A stretch of 64,000 bases of DNA from Tanytarsus gracilentus (taxonomy: Eukaryota; Arthropoda; Insecta; Diptera; Chironomidae): the NCBI GenBank assembly GCA_038502055.1, contig JAXRKN010000043.1:2604001-2668000 (forward strand). The letters are read 5' to 3'. This document shows positions 37,143-49,973 of the stretch, piece after piece. The notes under the pieces are model-generated. The model ran no database searches. It had not been told where the DNA came from and saw nothing but the letters and a program-made list of their open reading frames with translations. Position numbers and translations under genes: made by a program. Position 1 is the stretch's first letter; every line of letters begins with the position of its first letter.

Positions 37143-38446
37143 TTTATTAAATTTTTTAATTTCTCTCAACTCATTAAGAATTTTTATTCATTTAATTATT
37201 GACTACAAAATTGATTTCACTTTTAAATTAATTTTCACAGCAAATTATGATTTTTCTTCATACGAAACATAAAAAAATCCCTTAATCCATTTAGACGTAC
37301 AAAAAAATAACTTTTTAAGCACATGATCAAGAAATTAAGACATTAAAATTGATGACAAGTTAATCATCATCATCGGTTGTAAAAAAGAAGTGTGTCCGAG
37401 TGAGTACAAGAAAAAAGAGTAATATAATGGTAAATAAGTATTAAAAGTGGGCGCGAGTAATGAAAAAGTATTTTTTTTCTCTTCCAAGAACGAAGAACGC
37501 ATACAAAGGAGATAATTTTACTTTACAGTTTACTTGTGCACCGCACAGCACGGAGATGTGAAAGAGAGAGCGCAAAAAAAGATCATTGATGAACCACCCA
37601 TTATTTATATATCGATTTACGAAATTATCGTGCAATTCTCAATTCTCTCTACATCGACGACGACGACCGTCTAGCAATTATAATATGAAAAGAGGTTTTT
37701 TTAACTTAAGAGGAGAGAAACAATAACAGCGTGCACACACAGGATTGTTGTTTGCTATGGAACATCCCACATCTCTTTTTCATGATCATCGCTCGGCATG
37801 AGATAAATTTATATGTTTATATATACACACAGAGAACTTGAGTTGCGATGTGCTCGAAGCAATTGTGGAATTGAAATTGTTGCGTGAATTTCTTTCTTTC
37901 GATTTTCTTCCTCTCGGTGTGTTCCGCTGTGTTTGTATGTACACTCTTTTTACTCTCGAAAAAAAAAAGTTTTTATTGAAGCTGAAGAAATCATGTCTAA
38001 TTATGTCCTGATGACTTGCGCAATTTTATATTTTTTTTTCTCGCATCTTCATTGCAGTTTTATTTATTTTCTTTTCTCATTTCGACCATTCTTTGATGTT
38101 TGAGCTCGTCCGGTTTTTTTTCTCATTTTTAAATTAAGTTTTTAGACTCCTCAGGATGTGTGTGCGAGGAGGGAATTTTCAATGGCGAACTGCAACAATG
38201 TTATGCTCTTTTTTTCGAGTGTCCAAAGTGAATTGTTATCAGTGGTTTTTTACTTCGAGGCACTTAATTTAAAAAACGAGTTGTCATGAAACAATCGAAA
38301 ATAGTTTTGTAAAGTCATTAAAAAATGCATTGAAAAAAATTTCACTTAAAAGTTTTTTTAGGATTTGAACACAGAACCATTTGTTTTTTTTGTAGCAAAA
38401 ATAACAAAATTCTAAAATCAAAGATAAAAATTGAAAAATTAAAATG

Positions 38447-38457
38447 GGTTCAAATCC
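38447..38457 (+). repeat. B-box-like motif, GGTTCAAATCC variant
   Basis: One change from the exact form and still within the tRNA B-box consensus GGTTCRANNCC. Followed by TAAAA. A weaker relative (GGATTTGAACA) lies 86 bases upstream at 38361. Confidence 0.65.
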
Positions 38458-39024
38458 TAAAATTTAAAAAAGTTTCTCCACGTGGGAAAAATGTTTGTCT
38501 TTTGTTTAAAATAAATTATTATTTTTTAAAAAAAACCGTTAAATTTTTGTTTAAAATTTTAAATTCCATTAAATTTTTTTTAAACAAACATACGAGCGTA
38601 CATGTCAATCCTGAAACGCAATAGTATAAAAGGCATCACGATAGAGAAGAAAGGTCCACAAGACAGTGATAAAAAGAAGAAAATCACAACAACAACATCC
38701 AGAGAGTTGAAATTGAAGGCAATTAACAGCGAAACGATCAATCGACGCACCTTGTAGATGAAGACTTTTTCTCGAATTCTTATTCTCTCTCTTTATATTT
38801 CTCGATCAATTATCCAGCATTCTCCTCTCTACATAATTCAATATATTTATCTTCACTACTCGAGTATACACATGCGAGTTGTTGGGCCTCCGAAAAAAAA
38901 GAGCACACAAGTGTGTGATTTACGCTGAAAACAGAAATTATGTAGCGAACGAGAATGAATAAAGACATTTAACCATTATACGGATGTGTGAGCATACGGA
39001 GCAACACACAGCAATGAGGCGAGC

Positions 39025-39041
39025 GAGAGAGAGAGAGAGAG
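39025..39041. repeat. GA-rich microsatellite and GAGA-site cluster
   Basis: (GA)n, with many further GAGAG and GAGTGAG words up to about 39165. This is 1.8-1.9 kb before the predicted start site of the 41338 gene. Confidence 0.7.
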
Positions 39042-39358
39042 GAGAAAGAACAATCAGACACACAAATTAGATTTGGATGGTAAATTCATCAAACAAACTC
39101 GCAGTCAGGGAGTGAGTGAGAGAACAACCCGGAGGAGTGTGGAGAGTGAGTGAGAGAGAGAAAATAATGTTTTAATTTTCACACAATATTGATGATGTGT
39201 TCTTCGAATGTGTTGCCCGCTCTCTCTCTCTCACTCGCCGTGGAATTCTTGATGATCGTTTGGAAAAACAGGTTTTTCGGATTTTTCAGGTTTTTTTAAT
39301 ATATATTCAGCTCAATTTTGTTAAGATCTTAATTAAAGTTCGACTGCTTGCTGGCTCT

Positions 39359-39472
39359 ATCTCTCTCAGTGCCACTGCCCCCTCGGTCTTACGATCGAAA
39401 ATCGTTACTTCGGCTAATCAACCTTCCATCACGACTTTTCAATCATTCTCACATCAGCCGGGAGTCAATTAG
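39359..39472 (+). CDS. weak exon candidate, unknown
   Basis: After a strong polypyrimidine acceptor-like stretch (TATCTCTCTCAG ending 39368), a short frame rich in Ser, Thr, Pro and Gln runs to TAG at 39472 (VTSANQPSITTFQSF). The base composition is clearly less AT-rich than its surroundings, which is why I record it. No partner exon or family was recognised. It could be a terminal exon, a gene fragment or chance. Confidence 0.2.
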   Translation: MSLSATAPSVLRSKIVTSANQPSITTFQSFSHQPGVN

Positions 39473-40230
39473 ACATGAGATGAGAATTTTAAAGCTAATA
39501 AATGTGCGTTGATTGTTGCTCGCAATCTAATAAAAAAAAATATGTGATGTGATCCACATATAATCACTTACTTAATAAAAGTGAGAGAGACTGAGAGAGA
39601 AAAATTCTTCTTTTTGCGAGATAATTTAGATGTCATTTCAAAAGAAGATATCCAGTTGATCATGCACATGTGATGGTGGTTGTGTGTCTGCTGCCTGCCT
39701 GCCTGACAAACATATGCTCGTGTTTGTGCTGCGAGGAAAAAATTCTCGAAGAAAATCTACACACTTTTATACTTGAGACTTGCTTCTTTTATTTTTCTCT
39801 CTCTTTTAGGAATAGCATAGAGTAAATTAGAATAGATTGAAATAATTTTAAATGACAAAAATTTTCTAAAAAAATTAAATAAACTTTTTAAAATTATTTT
39901 GAATTTTTTTTTCAAATCGTTTATAAAATTCAAAAGCTTTAATTTATATGAAGCGATCATTCTTTATTTTAGTTTTGAAAAGTTGAATTTACAAAAATAA
40001 AATTTTTATGAAGAATTCATTTATTTATCGAGTTTATGATTTAAAATCATTAAAAGAACGCGTGGAAAATGAAACAAGTTGTGAGAATTCTATTAATTTC
40101 AAAAAAATATCAGAGGTTTAAGTAAATCGATCAACTTAAAACTCTGAAAAATATAAGAATTTATTAAAATCCAATTTAATCATATTAAAAAAAAATTAAT
40201 TCAGTTTCAAATTTATATTTTAAATATTAA

Positions 40231-40241
40231 GGATTTGAACC
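40231..40241 (-). repeat. B-box-like motif, GGTTCAAATCC variant
   Basis: Minus-strand copy followed on that strand by TTAATATT. Confidence 0.65.
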
Positions 40242-40962
40242 TCGATTTTATTTCAATCTCATTTGAATTTTTAATAAATTTTTTATTCCCATACGATCAT
40301 TTCAATCTTTTTTAGTGTCTTCATAAAATTTAAAATTGATCACATTATTAAAATTATAATTTTTGCAAACGATCATGAACGATCGGAAATAAAATCCAAT
40401 AAAATTAAATCTAAACGATATGAGTAAATAAGAGAGAATTATATGGAAATATGAGAGGCTTTGAGAGAGTTGTTAAAATCTTCATAGCCACAAAATGAAG
40501 CAATTGAAATCCAATTAAAAAGTTTTATAGTAGGATTTTTTTAAAAGCACACATTTCTAGTAGCGGCCAGCAGCAGTAAGATGTAAGAGGAAGACTTCAT
40601 TTATGACTTGAAAAAGCAATAAAACAAGAAAAGAATTCTTTCTTAAATTCGAAACTAAAGAAATTTTTTACTTCTTCGATCAGCAGCAGCAAAAGAGATG
40701 TGAATCACGGGCATGCACACACCAACATGATCCCGCACATACATCTATGCTTCGACAACATGTGTGAGTGCGAGCGGGAGAGTAAGTAATACCAAACTGA
40801 AGGAATGTTTATGAGTTTATTTTCAAGATTTTCTTTAGTTAAGTTGTTAACTGGGCTGTCAATTGAGTTTTCTGTATTTTTTGTTGTTTCTCTTTTTTTT
40901 TATTCTTCTCGTTCGTAAAATTTTTGTTTGTTTGTTGTACACAATAAAAAAAAGCGATTCAG

Positions 40963-40997
40963 TCAGTCTCTTAGTGCGGTACGGAGAGCACAGTTCT
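40963..40997 (+). promoter_or_regulatory. Inr + DPE core promoter of the 41338 gene
   Basis: TCAGTC at 40963-40968 matches the arthropod initiator, with A at 40965 as +1. At the required +28 to +33 (40992-40997) the sequence is AGTTCT, a full match to the DPE consensus RGWYVT. No TATA box lies about 30 bases upstream. The transcript leader would be about 373 bases to the ATG at 41338. Inr+DPE promoters are typical of developmental regulators in flies. Confidence 0.6.
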
Positions 40998-41337
40998 CTG
41001 TTCGAATTTTTTTAATGAAATAATTTTTTTTTGTATCATATGTGAAGGAAGGATTTGTCACATATCAAGATCATTTAGTGGATTTTTCAGTGTGCCTTTT
41101 TGCATCTTTGTGATATTTTGAAGGAAATTATTTAAAAAACTAATAAGAAGAAATATTTTTATAAAAATACTCTCGATATATATATATTTTTAAAACTTCG
41201 TGTGTGAGATGATTTTTTTTAATGACGAGAGCAAAAAGTGGAAAAAATGATGACTTTTAGACATTTTTAACATTCATGAGGAAATTTTTGTGAAATTATT
41301 TTATATAAAAAAAAACAGAAAAACATTTTTATAAAAA

Positions 41338-41651
41338 ATGAAGGGACCTTTTGGCGATGTCTATCCCTACCATCACCACCTCCACAGTCAAATGCTCAAC
41401 GGAGCATCAAATGGATTATTTCGGAGTGGCGATCAATTAGCTGCTTCGGCAGCGGCACCGCAACAATCCAATGCAACTGCCGCGCATTTCGCTGCCTCGT
41501 CAGCCAATAACAACTCATTACATTTTCCGTCGGCTTTCGTTGCATTTCACAACTCACAAATGGCGGCTGCTGCCGCTGTTGTCGGTCAACAGCGACCCAC
41601 ACAATTGGAAAGTAATTTCAATCCAGCATCATCATTTCACTATCCGCATGG
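41338..41651 (+). CDS. first coding exon of a probable developmental regulator, 3' partial
   Basis: An ATG in an A-rich insect context begins 104 codons plus two bases, ending at a strong donor (CATGG|GTGAGT). The peptide starts MKGPFGDVYPYHHHLHSQM and is rich in His, Ala, Gln, Asn and Ser (AASAAA, AAAAAVVG). The base composition is much less AT-rich than its surroundings. This composition is typical of N-terminal exons of fly transcription factors or RNA-binding regulators, ahead of the DNA- or RNA-binding domain. No such domain is visible in the remaining 22 kb, so the next exon is probably outside the window. I do not recognise the gene. Confidence 0.7.
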
Positions 41652-42175
41652 GTGAGTCTCCACCTTTATAACTATTATGTGATTATAGAGGTTTTTTTTG
41701 ATGAAGATGTCGGTCTCGGACTATATACTTAAAAGCCGATCAAGGATCATAGATCGGGGCATAGAATTACACGAAAAAAATCTTTTCTAATCTACGGAAG
41801 AACAAAAAAATGTAAAGCATAAAATCAAAAAGGTTTTCCGTTTGCGCATTGAATGGGTAGCGCAACAGATTTATGTCCAATTTTCGGAGCATAAGACACA
41901 TAAATAACAAACATTAGAACATGATCGAGAAGAGGGGCAATTGATGTCAGGTTGCACACACACACACAATTCTTATTTTTTGCCAGGATCACATTGAGGA
42001 TCGACACGATGGTGATGATTGAGTTATTTTCTCTTGTTATTCACGGGCAATTACGTACCTGGCGCAAAGGGATTTTTTCTGAAGGATCTTTTCAATTTTC
42101 TCTCGGTACAAAAAAAATCCTGATGAATGACAAGTGAATTATTTCTTTTGCGCCTGCTTCTATAAAGATCGACAA

Positions 42176-42186
42176 GGATTTGAACC
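42176..42186 (-). repeat. B-box-like motif, GGTTCAAATCC variant
   Basis: Minus-strand copy followed on that strand by TTGTCGATC, so the usual TAAA tail is missing. Confidence 0.55.
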
Positions 42187-42456
42187 TTTTTCGATTCTCT
42201 TTCAATCTCTTCATTCGTTTGCCTTTGAATGAGCTCCAGGCTGAGCTCAATAATCCTCAAAATACTATCTCCAAAGGATACTCACATAAAAATGCTTTTT
42301 AAGAAGGAAAAAAAATGTTGAAAAGAATTTTAAAATCAAATGTCCTGGGTAGGAGAAAATTTATGGCTTGCAGTTGGAATTTTTAAAAAAATTAAATATT
42401 TTTTACAAAAAACTTCTTCAAAACTTCTCCTAATATATTTTTTCATACATACTTTA

Positions 42457-42467
42457 GGATTTGAACC
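42457..42467 (-). repeat. B-box-like motif, GGTTCAAATCC variant
   Basis: Minus-strand copy preceded by TTA and followed by TAAAG. It is 281 bases from the previous copy, the closest spacing seen. Confidence 0.65.
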
Positions 42468-43747
42468 TAATTTTTAATCGTTTTATTTACAAATTTATTT
42501 TAATCTTTTAATATTCAATTTTTAATTTTCAATAAGAATTAAATTTCATTTCAAAAATATAATTTAATTTAATTCCATTTTCCATCGCGTTCCACCAATT
42601 TTATAATTATTTCTTTTGACATTTTTTTAACACGACCGAAAAAAAATTAACAACATGCTTCTTGTCACTTTATTTCATACCTCATAATGTGTATCCTTTT
42701 TTCAACGAATCGAGAAGCAAAAAATCTATCTCACAAATGACCTGGAAATGAATGTCTTTTTTTTAAAGAAAAAAATAGATGATGACAATTGAGAGTTCGA
42801 ACAGCGTCGTCAAGATACTTTTTTGACCTGCAATATCTAAAAGGAGCCTTTTAACATGTGATATATTACAGCAGAGATAGAAAAAGATTTCTTTCTAAAA
42901 AATTTGTTGGAATGCTGTGCTGCAGATACGACCATAGATTTTTCGTTAATTTCTTTGTGATCCCTCCCTTCATAACTCGTCTCCTGTTGTGAGAAATGAA
43001 GCTGTGAAAATCAAAGGGACCTGAGTTAAAAATTATGAAGAAATCTATGGTGATTATGTTGTTGTGCAACCTGCTGAAGATAAAAAGAAGAAAACCTTGT
43101 TGAAAGATTTGTAGGCTTCAATTCCATTCGCTCAAATATTTACAATTGCCTTCCGAAATTGTGCGCAAAAATCTAAAAAGACAATATGAGCGCGAGTATA
43201 AATAAGCTTTAATTGTTTGACTTTCCACGCCATTAAAGCGTAATGTTCCGTGGCTCGAGAGCGAGCGCGAGAGCGCAAGATGAACAAGAAAAAAAGCCAA
43301 AGAATTAATAAGAAAATGTGTTTATTTTTAGGTAGGAAAAAATCTTTGAGTAAACACACATAGATTTAAAATAATTAACAGTCTTATCCCCTTTTTACAC
43401 CATACACAAGCCAACAAGCCAGCAGCTCTGTGTATTGTATGTACATCATACTTTCAGTCCATAAGTTTCACTATAGCGTGTTAAAATAAATAATAAATCT
43501 CGTCTTTCGACAATCTTTTTTTTCCGACTGTCGCGCGGAGATGTGCGACGATGATTTTGATGGAAATTCTTTTTCGCTACTGAGAATTTTATTTATTAAC
43601 TCATCTGGATGGGAGAAAAAAAAATTGGCGGAGTGTTTAACGATTTTATGAGGTTTGAATTTTTTATTGTTCGATTCTTGTAGGAAAATTAATTTGAATT
43701 TATTAACAAAATAAATTGAAAGTGAAAATTTTAAATTCATAAATTTG

Positions 43748-43758
43748 GGTTCGAATCC
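43748..43758 (+). repeat. B-box-like motif GGTTCGAATCC, exact
   Basis: Plus-strand copy followed by TAAAAACTAAAA. A decayed relative (GGTTCAAATCT) lies at 44285. Confidence 0.75.
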
Positions 43759-46700
43759 TAAAAACTAAAAGATAAAATTGGGCAATACGTCGGGTTTTTT
43801 TTCAAATTTTTTAAATTTTAGTTAATTCTAATTCAATTCAATTTTTTTTTTCAAAAATTAATTAAGAATTAAAGTGAGCACGTCTTAATCATACTTTATT
43901 CATATGTGAATTAGTAAACCTCCAAAAAGTCATCAGCAAATCAATTCATGATAAGATAAGAGCTTAAGCTAATGGGCTTATTAAAAGGTTATCCTTACTC
44001 ATTCACTTTATGACTTTTATAAATTGAAAATTTGCCGCCGCGCGTGTTTGAAATTTTTAGCGTGAATTTGATAAAGTAAATTTCTTTGGAGAAAAAAAGA
44101 AATATTTGACGATGAATTTTTAATTAAGATTTAACGCAAAAACAACCTCCGCGAAATATTTTTCAATGTCGGCGTTTATTTGTGAGAGTTTTGCTAATTT
44201 TTAGAGTAAATTCAGGATGTGAAAATTTTTTTTGAATTTTAAATTATCGATAGTTAATTAGCGATGAATTAGTAAATTAAGAAAGGTTCAAATCTTTGAT
44301 TATAAGATATCCGTAGTTTGATAATTTTATATTTTTTTGGTGAAATTAAAAACAATTTTTTACTCCTGATTTCAGTAAATAAATCAAGTGAGATATTTCT
44401 GTGTAAATATTTCACATCGGAACTAAATGAGTTAAAAATCTCAATAATGAAGGGAAGAAAAATCATCTCTCACTTCTTTCATATTTTCTTCTCTCGTGGT
44501 CGCATGTGTAAATAATAAACTCATCGTAAAGTCTCACTCTAGATGTCTAGATGTATGTCATATTGGGTGATGATTTTTGTGTTTCAAGTGAGAGATTTTT
44601 TCCAAAGAAAGTCAAAAAAAAAGGAAGAAGGTCTCTTTCTTAACAAATTTTCTTGTTTGCATTCAACATTCTACTGGCGTTGAAAATTTTATGTGTATAC
44701 AATATTTTACTCTCTACTGCTCTTAACTGAGCTTAAAACAACAGTAAAATATTTTATTTCAATATTTGAACTTACTGTTGTTGTTGTTAATGTGGTGATC
44801 TATTGGGCGAAAGAGAGAGAGAAAGAATGTTCAACATTTGGCCGCACAATTTTCCAACTAACGAGATATGCACATGTGAGAAAGAAAAGAAGAAGAAATT
44901 TGAGATCTTTTTCAACTATTAATCTTCCATTCAATTTGATCTTCGATTAGGTAATATTTCTCGAGTATTTGAACATTTCTCGAATATATTGATGATTATT
45001 GTTTGCCGAACTAGTTAACGTGTGTATCCAAAAATATTTCACATGTGCGTGATTGAGAAAATTAATTTGGCATTTTTATGAATTTATAAATACAGCAAAA
45101 AAAATAGTGAACGGATGAATATTTTTAGAAACTTATTCGCAATTTCAATTAGCATTTTTTAAAATTGTTGCAACATAAATTGTTGCACAATGTCGTTCCA
45201 CAGAAAAATTCTCACCTCATTACTTTCGATTTGGTTTCGAGGAAAAAAAGGAATAAATTGTTGCACAACAAATTCGTTAGCGTTCTCGCGCTCTTAATAC
45301 ACCATGCAGAGCCACAAATGTGTTTGTGTGTAAGATGAAACTTAATCATTGTGGTCTGGGTTTATTACAAAATATTTATTTGCACCAAAACGGTCCATTA
45401 GGTCGCTCTTACTTGTGGTTTTCTCGTTTTTAACACTTTTTCTCCGAGCTATTCGAGCGAGAAACAAAATTAAATGCAGACTACCGAGATGAATGTCTCA
45501 AGTTCTTTTTTTTAAGGATGACAGGGGCAGAAAGTAATTTGCATTTTTGCCTTCTTTAAAAACTTCTTAATTTTCGCTTAACATATCAAGTTTCAAATTT
45601 GTCTAGATCGGATTAAAGCGAAAAAAATTAAAAAATTTCTCAACTATGCTCTCCGTTGACATTCTTATTATTTATTTTCTTGTAAGGTCTCATGATTGCC
45701 TCTCTATCGTGTCTCTCCTCTTCTTCGTCGCTTCGACTAAAAACCTCTTAAGCAGTTTCACTTGTCAACTGATGAAGATTAAAATTTAAATATGAATTTT
45801 GATGAGGGCAGACAGAGAAGTGCCTCGTTTTGTGTGTTGAGTTCAACTATTTGCGAAAAAAAAGTCTCTGCATCATCTACATAAATTACCTAAATGTCAA
45901 TTTTCTCCTTCACTTCATCAATATTAGAAAACATGATTGAGATCTCCGTTTCATTTAATTTCGAGTGACTTAGACGATGACGAAATTTTTTTGTACTTTC
46001 ATTTGACAATTGAAAAGTGGATTTTTTATATTCAGCGTATGAGTGAAACAGGTTGATAGATAAAAGATAAAATATTGAATTTGGAATTTTTCATGACTTT
46101 CTATGGTGAATTTGAGAACTGTGGGAATTTTTTGAAGGATTTTTTTTTAAATTTTAACGAATTTTTCAAAATATTTTTTAAACGCGCAAAAAATGCCGAC
46201 AAAAAAGTAAAACAATTATTAACTTCTTAAATCCTTTGCAAACTCAATTCATTCCGCTAGCAATTAAGATATTTACAGCCCTTTTAATATGCGCATTTAA
46301 AAAATTATTTCGATTTAATTAAATTCTCTTCAGCTCCGTTCACACACACATTCGAAATTAAACAAGGCAAAAAATCCCTTAATCTTTCAATTACCTCTCG
46401 CTCGTTCGCAATTTTTATATTATGTACGTGTTTGTTCGCAATATGTTCCACATGTGCACTCATTAAGATCTTAAATATATCCATAATAATTACCTGAGAT
46501 GATGACTGAAATGTACTGAGTCCAACTTTTTTTTATAACATAATGATCGCCTACATGTGTAAAAGAGAATTGCCTACAAAAATATTATTTTTACTCTCTC
46601 TCTCTCCTTTTCAAGTCATAAACTGTCATCATCACATTGCTTATAGAATAATGACTACATCATGTTGCCTTTCTTCTCAAGTCTCTTTATGCGAAATGAG

Positions 46701-46959
46701 TGTGAGTTGCATGCAAAAATGAATAACCAGCAATCATGATGAATCATACAGAACTAAAATCAAACTTCAGAACTTAAAGGAGGTTAAGAAATGGTTGCTA
46801 GGTAAACAAATAAAAATGGATGAATAAATTTTGCACATTGCGCAAATAGAAAAGAACTCTCTGTGTTGTAAATCATGCTGGAAGTCAAAATGCATGCATC
46901 TCCGCTTCTTTTGCTATTTTTCCTTTTCAACAAAATTGTATATTCCGAGAGTTGAGATG

Positions 46960-47161
46960 CCCGGTGGGGAAAATTTCGTTTTTAACATCTTTTTGCAATT
47001 TAAATATCAAAGTATTTTAAAATTATTTTAACGTATTTTTAAATTCAATTTTTAATGATCACTTTAACGTATTTTTGATATTTAAATTTTAAAAAAGTGT
47101 AACGTATTTTTCAAAATTTAATTTTTAATCCTTAAAATCTTTTTCTCGCTGCTCACCGGGT
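46960..47161. mobile_element. MITE-like element, CCCRGTGRG family, copy 3
   Basis: The left end CCCGGTGGGG and right end CTCACCGGGT are inverted (CCCGGTG shared exactly). The interior is AT-rich and contains three loose repeats of TAACGTATTTTT (near 47029, 47064 and 47100). Confidence 0.45.
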
Positions 47162-49172
47162 CACGCTAGTCAGGGCTCCAAAATGCATTTTCAGAGAGTT
47201 CTCTTTTATGTGTAGATTTGACTTCTTAGAATTTTCTTATTCTTTTCTTATTCACTCTCGGCTTTTTGTTGTTACTTGTGTATGCTCACAGTCTGCACAC
47301 TGCTCCATTCCATAGAACTTCTCCATAAAAAAATATAACTTTTTTTCGTAGGTAGTTACATGGTGTTTGTGAGTCTCTTTCTTTCCTCCTTTTTTTCGAA
47401 AAAAAAAAAACTAATTTTATTTTATTTTTAAAAAAGAGAAAAAAATCATTTTAAGGCTGCAAACATCAAGACAACGAGCTTGAGTAGTGAAAGAGATGTT
47501 GAAGAAGAATGAAAATAATTATGAAGCTCAAAATGATAAAATAAAGTCATTATGTGTAAGGCATCGTCGTCATCATCTCGTCCGTATGTATTTTGTTCGC
47601 TTCATTTTCGTTTCATCATTAATGATGCTGAAGCTGAGATTTTTATATGACTCTTCGCTCTTTTACGTGCACAGAGAGTGACCCGATATGGCAAGAAGCA
47701 GAACATAATTTATGGATAACTCTCTGGGATGTTGTTGAAGAACGGCAGTAAATTAGGTTGTTATGAGAGTCGCTCGGTGATTAAAATGAGAGATGAAATC
47801 TTGCATTATTTTTTTGGGATTTGTTTACATTTTATTGAGTCCAGGAAATTTTAGAAAATTTATTTATTAAATTAAATTTCTGCAAAAATTATTTTCAAGC
47901 GTTTAATTGGACTTTAAATAATCATTTAAAAAAAATTCCTGGATTTTGCTCAAATTTAAAAAAACATTTCCTGAAAACTAAAATTTCTATTTTTACCATC
48001 GACACTTGGATTATTTTTTCCACATGAAAAATTTCAAAAACTCTTCTATGGTTTTTGCATGTTAAATATTTTCCACTCTCATGGACTTTTGAGTCATTTA
48101 AAGTTTTCATTCCGAAACCTTTTCGCAAAAGGACTAAAAATTGTGCAACAAACTAGTGCACATTATTAACAAAAGAGCATTCAGCGCAAGAAAAAAAAGT
48201 GAGCAGGCATAAAGAAGGATGTAATGAGAGAAGAGACGAATTTCGCAGCCTTTCCAAAAATAAACAAAAGCCATGAACAGAGGAGGAAAAAAATTAAGAC
48301 AGAGCAGAGAAAATTTTTTGCAGACGTTACATTCTTCTGGTGTATGAAGCGACGACGACGATAAACAAGGCAGTATACATGAGGAATACATATTAAGATG
48401 TAAGATGCAAAAATCGTGTACAATTTCCACACACAGAGTCATTCGTCGTTTAATATGGAGAGTGCACAGACATTCAGTGAATCGCGAAGAAATTGACTTC
48501 TTCTTACTTTCGTGCGCTTTTAATGAGGCATCATTGGAGCATATTGTCAACTTCATGCATATTTATGTGAACAATCTATTAAGCTATCTCACGATCATCA
48601 TCGTTTCATTATTATCATGATTATCAGACAATAAAAGAAAGAGAGACAATTTGTTTAAGCTCGCAGGAGGCTGCGGAAATTTTTGGGTGGAATTTAATTA
48701 ATTTTTTAATTGGCAATTTTCAACACATTTCTCAATTTTCATTTAACAAAATTTTATGTTCATAAAAAAACTCAAAATTCATCGCAAGAACAATTTGATA
48801 TTTCTCGCTAAACAACGCAAATTAAAATCGTGGTGTAAATTGCGTTCAAATTAATTCTCATTTTTCCACTTAATTGAACACACTCTCATGAACACTGAAA
48901 ACACACAAAAAAGAGCTAAAGAGAAGGCACAAAAAAGGCACACATTAAAAATGGTCAGTAAAGAAGTCTCGAATGAAGACAATGGGTGATGTTGAAGATA
49001 AACAAAAATGAAGTAATTGGCTGGAAGTAGCTAATTAGTTAACACATTTATAATAGATTTGATAGCTGCTCACGCAATATTGTGAAAATCTTACTTGCTT
49101 TTACATTCAATTGAAAATTGCCTACCGCTTACACATGCGGTTAAGTATTTTTTCACATTCACTTGCTTTTTG

Positions 49173-49285
49173 CGAGGGGCCGGGACACTTAATTATTTTA
49201 TTTATTAATTTAATGTTTAAATAAACTTTTTAATTTACAAAATTTTAGTAAAAATTGTTTAAAAAAATTATTGACCCGCCCCTGG
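49173..49285. mobile_element. MITE-like element, GGGACACTT family, copy 1
   Basis: The left end CGAGGGGCCGGGACACTT is close to the left end of the 56404 element. The right end GACCCGCCCCTGG is an imperfect inverted match. The interior is AT-only. Confidence 0.4.
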
Positions 49286-49962
49286 TCATTTATTACACTT
49301 TTACAATTGAGAGAACAAACGTCTCGTCGGCGGCAAGCAATATAGAATTAATTTCTTTACCCACAAAAAGCAGCAAAATTATATCGAGACGAAGAAATTA
49401 TAAGAATTATTACAACAATGAATGATTGTTGTTTATCGCGATGGGAATTAATTACTCGCCTCACTTTTTTTAATATGGACGGAAAAGAGGTAAAAAAGAC
49501 TTGCTTCAAATTGTTGGAAATTTAGATTGTGGACTTAAAGGCGTGAAAGCGTCATGGTTGATGATCTTGAAAATAAATTAAATTTTATGTTTACACATTT
49601 TTCGTTCGCCCGCGCTTGCATAAATTAAAATAAGCTCTTTTTCGTCTCACACCCCCTCCCTGCGAGGAAAAATATCATTTATCGCCAAATTGCACACTTC
49701 ACGCTTCTGTCGAAATCGCGCTTATCAATTTGTGCGCAAGAAATAAATTTCGATTCATGGGAATTTATTGCGAGTTAGTGAGAGAAAAAGGTGCATATGA
49801 GGTAATAATTGCATGGATTGATTGAGCATAGAAAATTTGAGTTAATTTGTAAATTGGATTTTTCTAGCCTTTTTCTAGCTTTTTTAATCGATAAATTTTT
49901 TGTTTATTTTTCAAAAAAAAAAAATGTTTTAAAGAAATGATACTTAAGAAATTTTATTCGTA

Positions 49963-49973
49963 GGATTCGAACC
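49963..49973 (-). repeat. B-box-like motif GGTTCGAATCC, exact
   Basis: Minus-strand copy followed on that strand by TACGAAT. Confidence 0.75.

Larger units (their letters stand above)
30498..40962. other. 10.5-kb gene-poor region
   Basis: AT-rich DNA without a convincing gene on either strand. It contains GA microsatellites (30705-30722, 34953-34972, 39025-39041), a MITE-like element (32204-32320), the Rel-site minisatellite (36010-36490), several B-box-like motifs and a weak exon candidate at 39359-39472. It probably includes upstream regulatory DNA of the 41338 gene. Confidence 0.5.

Noticed and set aside
48134..48556. 140-codon minus-strand frame with hydrophobic stretches
   Set aside because: Cys/Leu/Phe-rich stretches arise from AG-rich simple sequence on the other strand. 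No signal-peptide start, no splice signals and no family resemblance.
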